From Microcebus murinus (lineage: Eukaryota > Chordata > Mammalia > Primates > Cheirogaleidae), in the NCBI RefSeq assembly GCF_040939455.1, contig NC_134108.1:20985501-21049500 (forward strand): a stretch of DNA of 64,000 nt. Direction: 5' to 3'. Positions 21,971 through 32,777 of the stretch are shown piece by piece. The notes beneath the pieces were generated by a model. It did no database searches and had not been told where the DNA came from. It saw only the letters and a program-made list of their open reading frames with translations. A program made the translations under genes and the position numbers. Within the stretch, counting starts at the first letter, position 1. The number at the start of each line of letters is the position of its first letter.

Positions 21971-23488
21971 AAAACTGTGATTGATGAAGTTGAAGTTTAA
22001 TGAGGAAAGTACCAAGTATACATAAGAACTTTTATTTATTTAAAAATTGCTTTTAGTATCTCTAGTAATTGATGGATACGAATAATTTGTTAATTCAATA
22101 AAGTATTTTATTTTAGATGAAAATTATGAGGACTCTAAGCTAGAGATTTGTAGAACCCCACTCGCAGTGGTCTTCAGAATTTCATGTAATAAAAGTTACT
22201 CTGAAGCATGAACTTAAGAAATTCTGTCACCTGAAAACGATTTACACTGAAAAACAAAAAATAAAACAGGTCCACCAAAAAATCTGATATATTGGACTTG
22301 AAAATCTATTAATGTGTTGGAGAAAATATCTTGTAATAGGCTAAAATTCACTCCAAAGGTTTGGGATGGAAGAACAGGTAAGATTCTGGTGTCCTAGCCA
22401 AGACAGGGAGACTGGCTTCCCCTGGCAAGGAACTTGTGCAGGTAACGCGGCAGCAGGGGAGAAGCCCAGACAGACTGAGGCAGGAGTTGCCAAACCCAAG
22501 GGCAAAAGAGGCGCCATGGGGAGGGGGAGGGGACGTCCAGGTATTCTGAGTCTCCCAAATCAACTGCTCCAATTCACTTGGCCCTGCTCTTCCCAGGAGA
22601 CCTGGAGACATCGTGAGTTCAACTACCAATGTGATTCAAAAGCCCACAGAATCAGACCTTGTGGGGTTTTTTGTTTTGTTTTTCTATATCTCTGTTTTGA
22701 GGCCACATAAAAGAGTCTTTCTGGAGGGCCATTGAAATTTCCTAGATTTTTCTTTTGCCTTCACTCAAGCACATTTAGATTTGAGCTGGTCATTCTACTA
22801 CTTTAAAGTGTCTAATGCCACCATCCCACCTCAGGGTGCTTGATTCTCATATCCTTCCTGCTCTTCTATGGCAGTGGTAATTCAAAACCATGCCCTGGAT
22901 GAGCAGGTGATGCCAGGTGAACATAGGTGCCTTTAATTAACTGATTAACTGGATGCCATGAGCTGTGGGAATTGCATTCCAGATACTAAGCAGGACTTTG
23001 CATTCTATGTAAGCTAGGTTAGATAATCAATTCCAAATTCTCCATATTTCCTTGAGAGTCTATTTCCTGAAACCCACTCCCTGGGATCATTTGCATATCA
23101 ATCCTAGTTCTTGATTGCAGACAATAGAAACTGACTCTGAACATCATTAACACAACAACAAAAAAACAATGATGGAAAGCTATGGGAAATTAAACGGAGT
23201 CTGAAGGATCAGGCTGGTAAAATGCCAGCAATGAGAGCTCTAGAAGTTTGGTTGTGGAACCAAGCAAAAATCTGACTAACAAGCTCATTCTAGTTCTATG
23301 TTAGAAAGAAATTATGAAAAATTAATGAAAAGTATAAAACATCTCAATATGTATAGTATTGTGTAATAAAAAAAAAAACTACTGTTGACTTCTAATAATG
23401 GTTTTGCTACTAACCAATAATATAATACTGCTTGAGTTACTTTACATTTCTGAGCCTTAAAATAGCCTTCCATACAATGAAGAACCAG
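21971..23488. other. No feature recognised
   Basis: About 1.5 kb with a GC-richer part at 22390-22600. Frames of 114 (plus) and 93 (minus) codons overlap there and have no domain. A poly(A) run lies at about 23368-23380. Confidence 0.4.
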
Positions 23489-23616
23489 GTCAGGTGTGGT
23501 GGCTCACACCTGTGATCCCAGCACTTTGGGAGGCTGAGGAGGTGAGAGGATCGCTTGAGTCCGGGAGTTCCAGACCAGCATGGGCAACATAGCAAGACCC
23601 TGTATCTCTAAAAAAA
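23489..23616 (+). mobile_element. Free left Alu monomer (FLAM-like)
   Basis: A single 7SL-derived arm: GTCAGGTGTGGTGGCTCACA, 'cctgtgatcccagcactttgggaggctgagg', then GAGTCCGGGAGTTCCAGACC and 'catgggcaacatagcaagaccctgt', with an A-rich end. A perfect 10-bp target duplication GAAGAACCAG flanks it (23479-23488 and 23617-23626), so it inserted as a monomer. Confidence 0.9.
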
Positions 23617-23714
23617 GAAGAACCAGAGACTAAACTATGGCTCCCTTCTAGCTTCTATGTTGCTTGAGTGGCGACCTGTTTGAGACTTCCTCCCTTCCTG
23701 ATGCTCACAAGGAA

Positions 23715-24270
23715 GTGTTACAGAACCGAACTGGGGTCTGCTCACCTGGCACAGCAAAGCCAGGCACTGAAGCCAAGAGTTGCAGTGGGGAAAGGGGCAT
23801 TTTTATTGCATGGCGCCATGCAAGGAGAACAGGCAGCTAACACTTAAGACATGAACTTCCAATGGCTTACAAACGTTTTTTAAACACGGAGGTACATTCC
23901 AGGCAGGCAAAATTTAATCAATACATTGAGGTTATACATTGGCTTGGCCCAAAAAGGTGAGAAGTGGGGGCCTACAGGTCAGAGGGTCATAGGTGCATTC
24001 AGGGATTCCTGGATTAGCAGAAAGGAATGTTAAGATGGGGTTGACTCTCTACAGGCCCCTCAGAGGGAAATTTAGAACTAGGAAAAGCAGTCAGAGTTCA
24101 ATTCTTCAGTTCCCCCTTTATCTGTTTTTCTTTCCTGGAAAACAACTCCAGAACTCATGTTAAGATGCCATATTTTAGTTTTCATAGGAAACCACACCAT
24201 CTTGTGACTCTGGCTTGCTGGGAGGGCCATTGTTATTCCCAACCACTTTTCAAGGCTAGCTAGGTGCCTG
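23715..24270 (-). mobile_element. ERV LTR, minus strand; outer limit uncertain
   Basis: Read on the minus strand the 3' end is GGTTCTGTAACA, ending at 23715, preceded by an AATAAAA signal (complement at 23795-23801) and the block 'gctttgctgtgccaggtgagcagacccc'. Farther in is CCAAGCCAATGTATAACCTC, resembling a block of the LTR at 27597-28245. The 5' border is unclear; similar sequence may continue to about 24840. The 120-codon minus-strand frame at 24078-24440 is not a recognisable gene. Confidence 0.5.
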
Positions 24271-25103
24271 AACCTCCCCACAAAGGACTCAAGATTTTCT
24301 TTTATTTCTACACTTTGGGGGTCCAGCAGGCCTCTGACAGGGGCCCCTTCTCTGTCTCCACAGCACAGACCACTTCTGTTGAAACTGGAGCACAGCCAGG
24401 GAACCCTCCACAATACAGAACTCCAGATATTCACTCTCATCAGCTAGAGTTTGCATGGAAGGGGAAATCAGTTTGCTATTCCTGGTCTGTACTACATTGT
24501 TCTGCTTTCACAGGAGGAGCTAAACCAGAAAAGCCAAGACATCCTACCAGCATCAGGCAAAGTCTTTGCTGAAAAGAATCTCCAAGACCAGCTCTTGCCC
24601 TGCTGCTAAACATCAATTCAGCTTGTACAATCTCCCTGGTAACAGAGTACAATAAGCTACCATCCCAGCAGCCTGAAAGTTTCATCGTACAATTCAAACA
24701 TAGTTCAGGAGCTCTCAGCGTGGTGTTCTTCACTCAGTTCCTACAGGCCTTGTCTTTTGTCCTCCAGCCTCCCTGTCCACACACCTGATGTCTGTCCCAT
24801 CTGTATTCCGCTGGAATCCTCCAAACGGAACATAATGGAACTGAGAAACCTACAAAAGCTCTGGACCTGATTCGTCTGGTCTTAATAATCAAAAGAGTAT
24901 GGAAATAGAAATGTCAGAACTATGTATGATTCAAATTAGGATAAGCTAAGGGAGAAAGAGTCTACTGAAGGGAACAATTTTAAAAATGAAACAAGTCTTG
25001 CCAGTTTCTCTCTTCCAAATCAAAAGTTTTATCTCGCCAAATAAGATGTATTAGATGGGGTGAACTTTAGGTACACATATCAGAAAGATTCAAAATCACA
25101 GTG
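24271..25103. other. Unassigned; may include the rest of the minus-strand LTR element
   Basis: No gene or clear repeat. Several overlapping 85-102-codon frames on both strands carry no domain. Confidence 0.35.
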
Positions 25104-25111
25104 CCTTAGAG

Positions 25112-25343
25112 CAGAGATAGGGATCAGCAAGCTATGGCCCATGGGCCAGATCCAGCTTGCTACCTGTTTTTTTATTTAAAATTTTATTTGAACACAGTCA
25201 CTCATTTGTTTGTGTATTGTCTGTGGCTACTTTTGCATTATGACAGTAGAGCAGAGCAGTGTGACTGAGACTGTATGCCCTAAAAATCCTAAAGGGTTTA
25301 TTATAATATCTGCCCCATTATAGAAAAAGTTTACTAACCAATG
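25112..25343 (+). mobile_element. Non-autonomous hAT element, first of a stacked pair
   Basis: It starts CAGAGATAGGGATCAGCAAG and ends in a decayed AGTTTACTAACCAATG. Between are GCCCATGGGCCAGATCCAGC, 'aaattttatttgaacacagtcac' and 'tattgtctgtggctac', a well-known mammalian MER-type hAT-Charlie MITE whose exact number I leave open. The 8-bp CCTTAGAG is present on both sides (25104-25111 and 25344-25351), the target-duplication length of hAT transposition. Confidence 0.8.
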
Positions 25344-25351
25344 CCTTAGAG

Positions 25352-25506
25352 CTACGTTCCCCAACACCCAGGCTATGGCTCGGTACCAGTCCATGGCCTT
25401 CTAGGAACTGGGCTGTGCATCACCACCTGAGCTCCACCTCCTCCCCCTGGGAAAAATTGTCTTCCATGCAATCAATCCATGGTGCCACAAAGGTTGGGGA
25501 CTGCTG
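25352..25506 (-). mobile_element. MER1-type hAT-Charlie element, second of the pair
   Basis: It contains 'gttccccaacacccaggctatggctcggtaccagtcc', then TTCTAGGAACTGGGCTGTGC, 'gaaaaattgtcttccatgc', and ends AGGTTGGGGACTGCTG, which is complementary to its other end. It is internally deleted compared with full MER1. It abuts the preceding element with only one CCTTAGAG between them and is followed by ACTTAGAG (25507-25514). Confidence 0.8.
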
Positions 25507-25514
25507 ACTTAGAG

Positions 25515-26174
25515 TCCTAATTTATTTTTCTCTTATGTAAAGAAGTCTAGAGACAAAGAGTGCAGGATTAATGGTGCCATCACAAAATCAACTCATTCCA
25601 TCTTTTTGCTTTGACATCCTAGCACATGGCTCTCATTCTCTAGGTCACCTCATGGCCCAAAGTGGCTGCTGGGACTCAGTAGCCACATCTAAATCTTATC
25701 TCAAATTCAGGCCAGAAGAAATAAGAAAAGTAGTAAGTTAAGAGGGGCTCCTCCTTGATGATCAGCTCTCATTAAATAACCTTCTTGGCAGTTCCACAAA
25801 ACACTTCCACTTCTGTTTTGTTTGCCAGAACTTAGTCATTTGCCATATCTACCTGCAAGTGGGAAATAAAGTTTTTTGTTCATTTGTTTTATTTTTGGTG
25901 GACATATACCCAATGAAAAATAAGAATCTTCTGTTCTGGAGAAAGGAGGAGTGAACACTGAGTTGGGCAAGCACCAGTCTTTGCTATAAAAAGCAACTGA
26001 GTGACATCATGATCATCCGGACTCACAGGTCACCCCCACCTTCTTCCATTTTGTGATGGAAATGTTTAAAGAAAGAAGAATTTGCATCCTGGCATCATAA
26101 ATGTAACTTCTTTTGTCTTATGTTTCATCATTTGATGTGAAAATGAGCCAATTAAGAATCAGTCAGTGATCGAT
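25515..26174. other. No feature recognised
   Basis: AT-rich unassigned sequence. Confidence 0.4.
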
Positions 26175-26740
26175 AAATTTATTCATTCAAGAAGATTTAC
26201 TGAGCACTTGCAATGTTCTAGGCACAGGGAGAGGCAAAGGGACCTCTAATCCCTGCCCCCCGCCCCCCAAAGTCTCAGGTCAATGAGGGAGACAGATAAG
26301 CAAATGGACAACAGCCATTCAGAATGAGAAGTTTCCTGGGAAGGTATATGGTACACCATGGAGAGAACACAGGAAAGGCTTATGGCTTGTGTTGAATGCG
26401 GAAGAACCAGCTGGGAGGATTTGCGGGTGAAGAAGGGAGAGCACCAGCATTCCAAAATGAGGGAGCAGCACGTGCAAAGGCATGGAGGAGAAAGGAGGAG
26501 AGTGAGCATGGAAAGGCGGGTGGAGCATGGGTGTGCAGGGGGAGGGAGGTGGGCAGGGGTCCCAACCAGAGCAGAAGGGACCTTGGCACCAAGACGCTGG
26601 GTTTTATCCAGATAGTGCTGAGTAGGCACTGAAGGGCATCACTTGGTAGGGAGACAGGACCAGTCTCTGCTTCATAAGGATCCTTCAGGTCACAGTAAGG
26701 AGGGTTTGAGTGGGATGGGCAGGTAGGAGGACAGAAGAGA
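26175..26740 (-). mobile_element. L2 antisense, 3' end plus ORF2 end
   Basis: The 3' end is TTTATTCATTCAAGAAGATT followed by 'gagcacttgcaatgttctaggcac'. The purine-rich interior includes GAGCAGCACGTGCAAAGGCA and 'tgggttttatccagatagtgctgagtagg' ending near 26740. The purine bias explains the dense open frames of 70-127 codons on both strands at 26246-26632; they are not genes. Confidence 0.75.
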
Positions 26741-26879
26741 AGACTTCTATTTACCCCGCCATATATTCTACAATCATGCGTAAGTCAAAGTATGACCTTG
26801 TATTGCTGCATGAGAAGATCTATTCACCCAACAGCTAATGAGTAAAGAGACATAATGGCTAACAATAACCTAGATTTTA

Positions 26880-27055
26880 TGTAGTCCTTACGTATAATCC
26901 TCAGCCATCCTGAGAAGCCCCATCTTACCGATGAGGTAAATTAGGTTCAGAAATGTTAAGTGACTTATCTGAAATGCTACAGCTACTAAGCAGCAGAGTT
27001 GGTCTTGCATTACGGTTCTGTGATATTGAGTCCAGTGCACTTTCTGCTGCATGTT
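26880..27055 (-). mobile_element. MIR fragment
   Basis: 'cccatcttaccgatgaggtaaattaggttcagaaatg', then AAGTGACTTATCTGAAATGC, 'tactaagcagcagagttgg' and 'gagtccagtgcactttctgctgc' follow minus-strand MIR. Confidence 0.75.
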
Positions 27056-27596
27056 GAGAGCAACAGAAATTCCAGACTCGACCTGTCACCCTAAATCCAG
27101 TCCAGGCAGGATTATCTGCATGTTTTGGCAGCAACATATCTTAGTGGCATTAAATGTAGGAAAACATGGAGGCATTTCCCTTCTGTTACTTTATGAGGCA
27201 AGATATCAAGAGCATTTTATTAGGCTTTGGCAAAGTCTCTTCATAGGAAAAATCAAACGTATATTTTATTATTCTTTTGTTTAATCCTGTGGTGATTATT
27301 TAAACACTCACGAAAGCTGTTTCTCTATGATTCCAACTTTCTATTAGATTCATAGTTTATCTTCCATCATTTATGAAGACAGTCACAAGAATTCTCAAAA
27401 TATTATAGATTTGTTAAAGTCTCAAGTCAACTATATTTAATACATTTTAGTTTTCTTAGTTGTTCTCATAGAATTTTGTCTTCTCAGAAAGAACTTTCCA
27501 GAAACCTGTTCTCCTCTTCTGGCTTTCATGTCTGAGTTAGAAGCTGTTATCTAACACTCAATCAAAACACTTAAAAACTTGTGTTATATTAATAAC
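27056..27596. other. No feature recognised
   Basis: AT-rich unassigned sequence. Confidence 0.4.
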
Positions 27597-28245
27597 TGTC
27601 AGTTTCCTTGACATTTTCTTGACCATGTGAACTAAAACAAAATACTAAGCCTCCCAGCTGACTGAATGGACCCTGTTGGTCAAGGGGACCCCAGAAAAAC
27701 CCTAAAGTTGAGTTGCTGGCCATGAGAAGGGAGGTCAGGCCTGCCTCTTCATGCTGCCCTCTCTTCTTGGAGATAACCTCTGTCACTCAGTACCAGGCCT
27801 AAGGCTACACAAGACAAAGCTTAAACCATACCTGCAGGTCATCAATTTACTTAACAGATCATTTGAGTCTGGGTATATGGCCAGTGGCCTGTCTCTGATT
27901 AACAGACTTCCTTATCTTAACTTAAAACACTCCAAGCCTTTCAACAAAGTTTCATTTCTTTAACCAATTACAAATCAACCCAACTATAACCTTTGAGATG
28001 CTCTGATTTGAGATGTCCTGCCTTTTCAGACCAAACCAATGTATACCTTTCATGTATTGATTTATAACTGTATGTGCAATTCCTGTCTCCCTGAAATGTA
28101 TAAAAACAAACTGTACCCAAACCACAGTGAGGCCACTTGCTCAAGGCTTCTTGGGAGTGGCTCTCCAGGCCATGGTCACACATATTCAGTTCAAAATAAA
28201 CCTCTTTAAATTATTTTACAGAGTTTGGGTTCTTTTCCATTGACA
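27597..28245 (+). mobile_element. ERV solo LTR, 649 bp
   Basis: It starts TGTCAGTTTCCTTGAC and ends CCATTGACA. The promoter layout is TATAAAA at 28099-28105, AATAAA at 28195-28200, and a final 'ttttacagagtttgggttc' segment typical of LTR U5. Landmark blocks include GGTCAAGGGGACCCCAGAAA and CTTTAACCAATTACAAATC. No internal ERV sequence flanks it. Family name uncertain. Confidence 0.7.
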
Positions 28246-28254
28246 ACTACATGG

Positions 28255-28365
28255 TAAGATTCTTGAAGGCAGCAACAGGGTGTTTATCTTTATACTTTCA
28301 GTGGCTGGCGCAGTGATTGGCATTTAATTGTCCACAATAATTGCTTGTAGATTAATCAATAACAC
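28255..28365 (+). mobile_element. L2 3'-end fragment
   Basis: AAGATTCTTGAAGGCAGCAA, 'cagggtgtttatctttatac', then AGTGGCTGGCGCAGTGATTG and a 'cacaataattgcttgtag' tail, the L2 3' terminal pattern. Confidence 0.7.
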
Positions 28366-29499
28366 GATGGAACAACCATGCAACTAAACACATAATGGTT
28401 GTATTTAAAATGGTACTGAATTAGAATCCTTAGCACACTACAAAAAAAATGTACTTTCCTGGTTTAAAATTTAATCAAAATTTTTAAACCTGGAAGTGAC
28501 ATCAAGACATCTAGGAACAACTTTGGGATTATGGTATTCCAGGGGGCTACTTAGGGGTCCATTTTAATATCTGTTAAGACTGAGGCTCACAGCGCTTTTT
28601 CAGAAGTTGATCCAGAGATGGCTGCTTTGTGGTTCCATTTTTTCCCCCTCTCATATTTCCCACAGTAAACACAGGCTCTGCAGATTGAGTCTGCCTTGGT
28701 TTAAAAGCAGAAGTCTTAAGTTGGTATCTTATGAGACCAGAAGTTATGCTGAGCGTATATTCCTTTCAAATTCACTTGGCTTTCTATTCTCTGACAGCTT
28801 TCCATATTGGTACTTCTCGGTAGGAAAAGCCTCCTAACTTTTGGTCTGAACCGGAGCTAAACTCAAGGGACTTACTGCCCACAGATACACACTCATACAC
28901 TCACACTCAAGAGTGTGGACCTCACAGCACCAAGTCTTCGTTTTAGGATTGACTTGTAAGTCCTGAATGAGGTGTAACTATAAAGTAGTGAGACATTTTC
29001 ATCAACAGCTTAGAATTCACGATCTGGTCAGTCACTCGCCCAAAACACGCCTGGAATCCATTGCGTTAGACGCTGTTCCTATCCACACCCTAACCCAGGG
29101 TCATAACTCTTCAACAGCTCTCTCCACCCTGACTTTTCTTTCATTCCCTCCTCTGACTCTGTTTAGCTCAGTCTCTTTCTCTTTTCTTCTACTCTTGAGC
29201 CAACAATCCAACTGTCTTCTGCATTCAGGGAGCCATAAAGAAGAGTTTGCAGGGCAGAAAGAGGCAGAAAACCCCACACAAGCCTTGTGCCGCCACTGAG
29301 AACTGCAGACGGAACCCGAAGGTCTGACTGGGGGTGAGGGGATGCCTGAATTCAGAAAATGCTAACTGCTGAGCCCCAAAGACTGTCGTTGTAGTGTTGT
29401 GGATTTCTGAAAAGGAAGAGAGAAGAATGAGGGGAAAGCATTAGGCAGTATCATTGGTCTTCAAGAATAGATAGAATTTGAATTATTGGTGGGTTACTG
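28366..29499. other. No gene recognised; short L2-like block
   Basis: TTTTAAACCTGGAAGTGACA at 28482-28501 exactly matches the L2-like block at 9717-9736, so a small L2 remnant may be here. The 110-codon frame at 28967-29299 has no domain. Confidence 0.4.
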
Positions 29500-29681
29500 G
29501 TGCTTCTCAACCGAGGGCAATTTTGTTCACCAGGGGACATTCAGCAATGTCTGGAGACATTTTTGGCTGTCACAAGTTGAGGGAGGAGGGTTGTTACTAG
29601 TGGGGAAGAGGCCAGGTATGTTGCTACACATCCTACAAGGCACAGGACAGCCCCCTTGCCCCTAACAGTGAAGCATCCAAA
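29500..29681 (+). mobile_element. MER20 (hAT-Charlie), 3' truncated
   Basis: GGTGCTTCTCAACCGAGGGC, then ACATTCAGCAATGTCTGGAG, 'acatttttggctgtcacaag', 'agaggccaggtatgttgctacacatcctacaaggcacagg' and CAGCCCCCTTGCCCC follow MER20 in order. The last 30-40 bases and right inverted end are lost. MER20 copies are known to serve as uterine regulatory elements in placental mammals; nothing here shows that this copy does. Confidence 0.85.
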
Positions 29682-30339
29682 AGCAAACAAAGATAGGATT
29701 AAAAATCTGTTTGCATAGTATCAAATTAGGAAGAAAAAAACATAAAACATTTCAGCCTCCACCTTTCAGGAGTTTAAAAATTTAAGAATTTTTCTTCTTT
29801 GTAATGTAACAAACATGAAAAGCTGTTTATTAATATTTTTAGACAAAAGGCATTGAAGCCATAGCAGGACACACACTTTTGCAGTGTTGGTTTGACTGCC
29901 CAATAAGTGTTCCACCAAGTTTCTCTGCGATGTCCAGTTTTCTCGCTACATTTATTGCTATTGTTTCATTTCATTTTATTGTCTCCTGATCACAATTGAC
30001 TTATGGCACTTTGGAAAGTCAACCGAAAAAATGGATTAAACAGTTTTCTGTGGTTTGACACCACCAGCGTTCTTCCTGCGTAAGAACAACTTCTTTTCAG
30101 GTTCACATCCTCCCGTATCACTGGTTCTTTCATGCACAAAGAGGGCTTGAAATTAATTGTTTCAGAATTGAAATTTTCTGAAACCTAACTGTGCTCTTTG
30201 CATCTACTACTCCTTCAGGTTCCTCATTGTGCACTATTTTTGTTTTTCCTTCATTATTTCTTATGTGTACATCTTGTAGAAGCCTGAGGAAGAGAAGCGT
30301 GATTTCTAATCATGCATGCATGCATACGATTATCCACTT
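29682..30339. other. No feature recognised
   Basis: AT-rich. A (TGCA)n-like run occurs at 30313-30325. Confidence 0.4.
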
Positions 30340-30500
30340 GACACTCGAAAGCATTTATGGATCACCAGTGCACTCCAAGCCCCAGCCTCTGGGATACAGC
30401 AGTGAACGTGACAGGCAAGGCCCTGCCCCCCTGGAGGGGACATTCTTGAGTGTGGCAGGAGACAGTAGGAAATAAGCTAATGAACAAGGTAATTTCTGAC
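30340..30500 (-). mobile_element. L2 3'-end fragment
   Basis: 'gcatttatggatcaccagtgcactccaagccccagcc', then CTGGGATACAGCAGTGAACG and 'aaggccctgcccccctggaggggacattc' match an L2 3' end read on the minus strand. Confidence 0.7.
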
Positions 30501-30526
30501 ATGATTATAAAATAAATCGATGGCAT

Positions 30527-30998
30527 CGTATTTGTTTTCTGTGGCTGCTATAATAAACCACCACAAACGTGGTAGCCTAAAACAGCACAAACTTATCATC
30601 TTATAGTTCTGGGAGTCAGAAGCCTGACAAAGGCCTCACTGGCTAAAATCAGGATGTTGCTGGGGCTGTGTTCCTTCTGGAAGCTCTTGGGGAGAACCCA
30701 TTTTCTTGCCCTTTCCAGTATCTAGAGGGGGCTCACATTGCTTGGCTTCAGAACAAGAGATGACCAGTGGAGTTTTACTTAATCATACTGCTCTTGCATG
30801 AACTCTTCTGCTTCCCTCTTCCACATACAAAGAACCCTCAGGTTTACACTGGCCCTACCTAGATAATCCAAGCTGATGTCCTGATCTTAAAGCCAGCTGG
30901 TTAGCAATCTGCATTTCATCCACAACCTTAATTTTCAAACATATTCACAGGTTTGGGGGATGAGGACTCGGTTGGGGAACATTAGTCTGCCTGCTACA
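30527..30998 (-). mobile_element. MLT1-type MaLR LTR
   Basis: The minus-strand LTR is read here from its end: TTTTCTGTGGCTGCTATAAT, AAAACAGCACAAACTTATC, 'agttctgggagtcagaagcc', GGGGCTGTGTTCCTTCTGGA, 'gagaacccattttcttgccctttccag', 'cttccctcttccacatacaaagaacc', CATATTCACAGGTTTGGGG, 'attagtctgcctgctaca'. An internal deletion of the usual middle part is likely. Confidence 0.8.
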
Positions 30999-32729
30999 AT
31001 GATATAATGTGTGATTATAATTTTAGTGCCCTGTTCAACACCTACATAGAATAGATGCTTAGTAAATTCAGTACTTGGCACATGGATCATAACTATTGAC
31101 ATTTGCTCCTTGTCAAATGATCAGAGCAAGAGCTGGGTTTTCTTTATGGCATGAGCTGCAGCGGTGAGGTGATATTAGCTAATTTCCTAGGTGAACTAAG
31201 TTATCTTGATGCAGAGGTGCTCAGGGGCGCTGGCTACATCAGGCCCCCGAGGAGGGGCCTCTGCCTTTCACCTGCTTCTCCCCTGCACTGGCTCCTGCCG
31301 TGAGGCTTGCGTGGGACCCATAAGGGTGAGCTTTTCCCACCTCCCCTCAGCAGCATCCTCTTCCTGCGGCTTCTCTGAGGGCTCCACCACCCCAATTTCT
31401 CTTGGCTGCGGCAATTTTCCTGAATTATAAACAGAGGTTTTGTTTTTTAAAGGATCCTAGGAGACTATTTTCTAGATAAGGAAACTGAATTTTAGAACAG
31501 CTGGGGAAAATATCTAAAATGGTTTAGAAAGGCTTTTGATGGGTGAAGTGAGAGTTTAGACAGTTTTATGGGGTTGCTTTTATGCAGTATGAATATGGTG
31601 AGTTTAATTTTTAATTCTTGCAGCACTGCTTGATTTTACGATGCCACTATTTTGCTGGATGGATCTGACAAGTGTGATTCTTCTTCCTCACTAAATTACA
31701 GCCTTCCATTTCTAAAAATGTCTCATAAGAGTTAAGCCTTGACAGCCCAGCATCACTGACCTTGAGACCTAGTATCACTGACCCTTCCTGCCCCAGATTA
31801 TGTAACAGAACTGGCTGTGTATGTGTCACCTTGCCGCCTTTGTTTCCGCCTACTTCACTCTGGCACTCTGCACTCCGTGCAACCGCAAGCTCCCAAGAGA
31901 AAGGGAGAAAGTGGCCCATCGCTCTTATTTTGCTTGTACTCCTACACAATGGCCACAGAGTTCTGTGGCCTGAAGTTGCTGAGTTAGATTATTTAATAAA
32001 GAGTGTTGCTTAAAAATACTGTAGAAAAATAATTTTATTTCCTAGTTAGCTTCTACCTGTGCAACAGGACATGGGCAGTATCCATCAGAAAGATTTTAGA
32101 TTCTATTTTTTGAGAAAATGAGTAACACAAAAGCACATTGGAACATTCCAGGCCAGGCTTACTCGTATGAAGACAAAAATCCTGCAGTGTTTTCCTTAGC
32201 ATGCTTTCTCCAGATAGCATTCTCATCTCATGTTATATCGAGTTAGAGCTAATTAGAAATTACCCTTCATACAGACATTTTCATTTCTCCATAGAACAGC
32301 CACGAAAATCTCTTACCTAGAAGAGGGTAATGCATGTCTGAAATATCCGAAATTAAAGACATGACTCTACTCACTGAAACTCTAAGGGGAACAAACCTTT
32401 TAGGCAAAATGAATGCATACGTCAGTGTTATGTTTATGCTTAGCAAAATGAACTATGAAAAACCGGGGATTTATTTTCATTGTTTCCTCTCTAACTTTTC
32501 CTTAAATCTACCCTAAGGATTAAAATCAGCCCAGATTCATTTATTTTATATTCTACTCCCATTTGGAATCTGAGAGGAAAGAAGAACTCACCTTCTATAG
32601 CCAAGAATGTGAGTTGCCTGAGTTTTCATTCTGCTATGGGAGCCCAAAAAACTAGAACTAGTCTCATCTTTCTCCATGGGTATGAGAATCTAGTTAATTG
32701 CACTGTATTTATGATACGAATTGAAAAGG
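30999..32729. other. Mostly unassigned; weak L2 remnant
   Basis: 31020-31090 has an L2-like ending ('agtgccctgttcaacacctacatagaatagatgcttagtaaattc'). A GC-rich pocket at 31206-31420 contains AGGCCCCCGAGGAGGGGCCT, which can fold back on itself. No gene seen. Confidence 0.4.
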
Positions 32730-32745
32730 GTGTGTGTGTGTGTGT

Positions 32746-32777
<32 letters not shown>
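32730..32777. repeat. (TG)n microsatellite
   Basis: TG dinucleotide run with a single AG interruption. Confidence 0.95.

Noticed and set aside
24078..24440. 120-codon minus-strand frame that could be a retroviral remnant
   Set aside because: It lies in or beside a minus-strand LTR but shows no gag, protease, polymerase or envelope motif that I can point to.
26246..26632. Cluster of four overlapping 70-127-codon frames on both strands
   Set aside because: They lie in the purine-rich strand of an antisense L2, where biased composition removes stops on both strands.
9717..28504. 23-bp exact match (9717-9739 and 28482-28504) as a shared regulatory motif
   Set aside because: The first copy sits in L2-like sequence in the matching place, so common transposon origin explains it.
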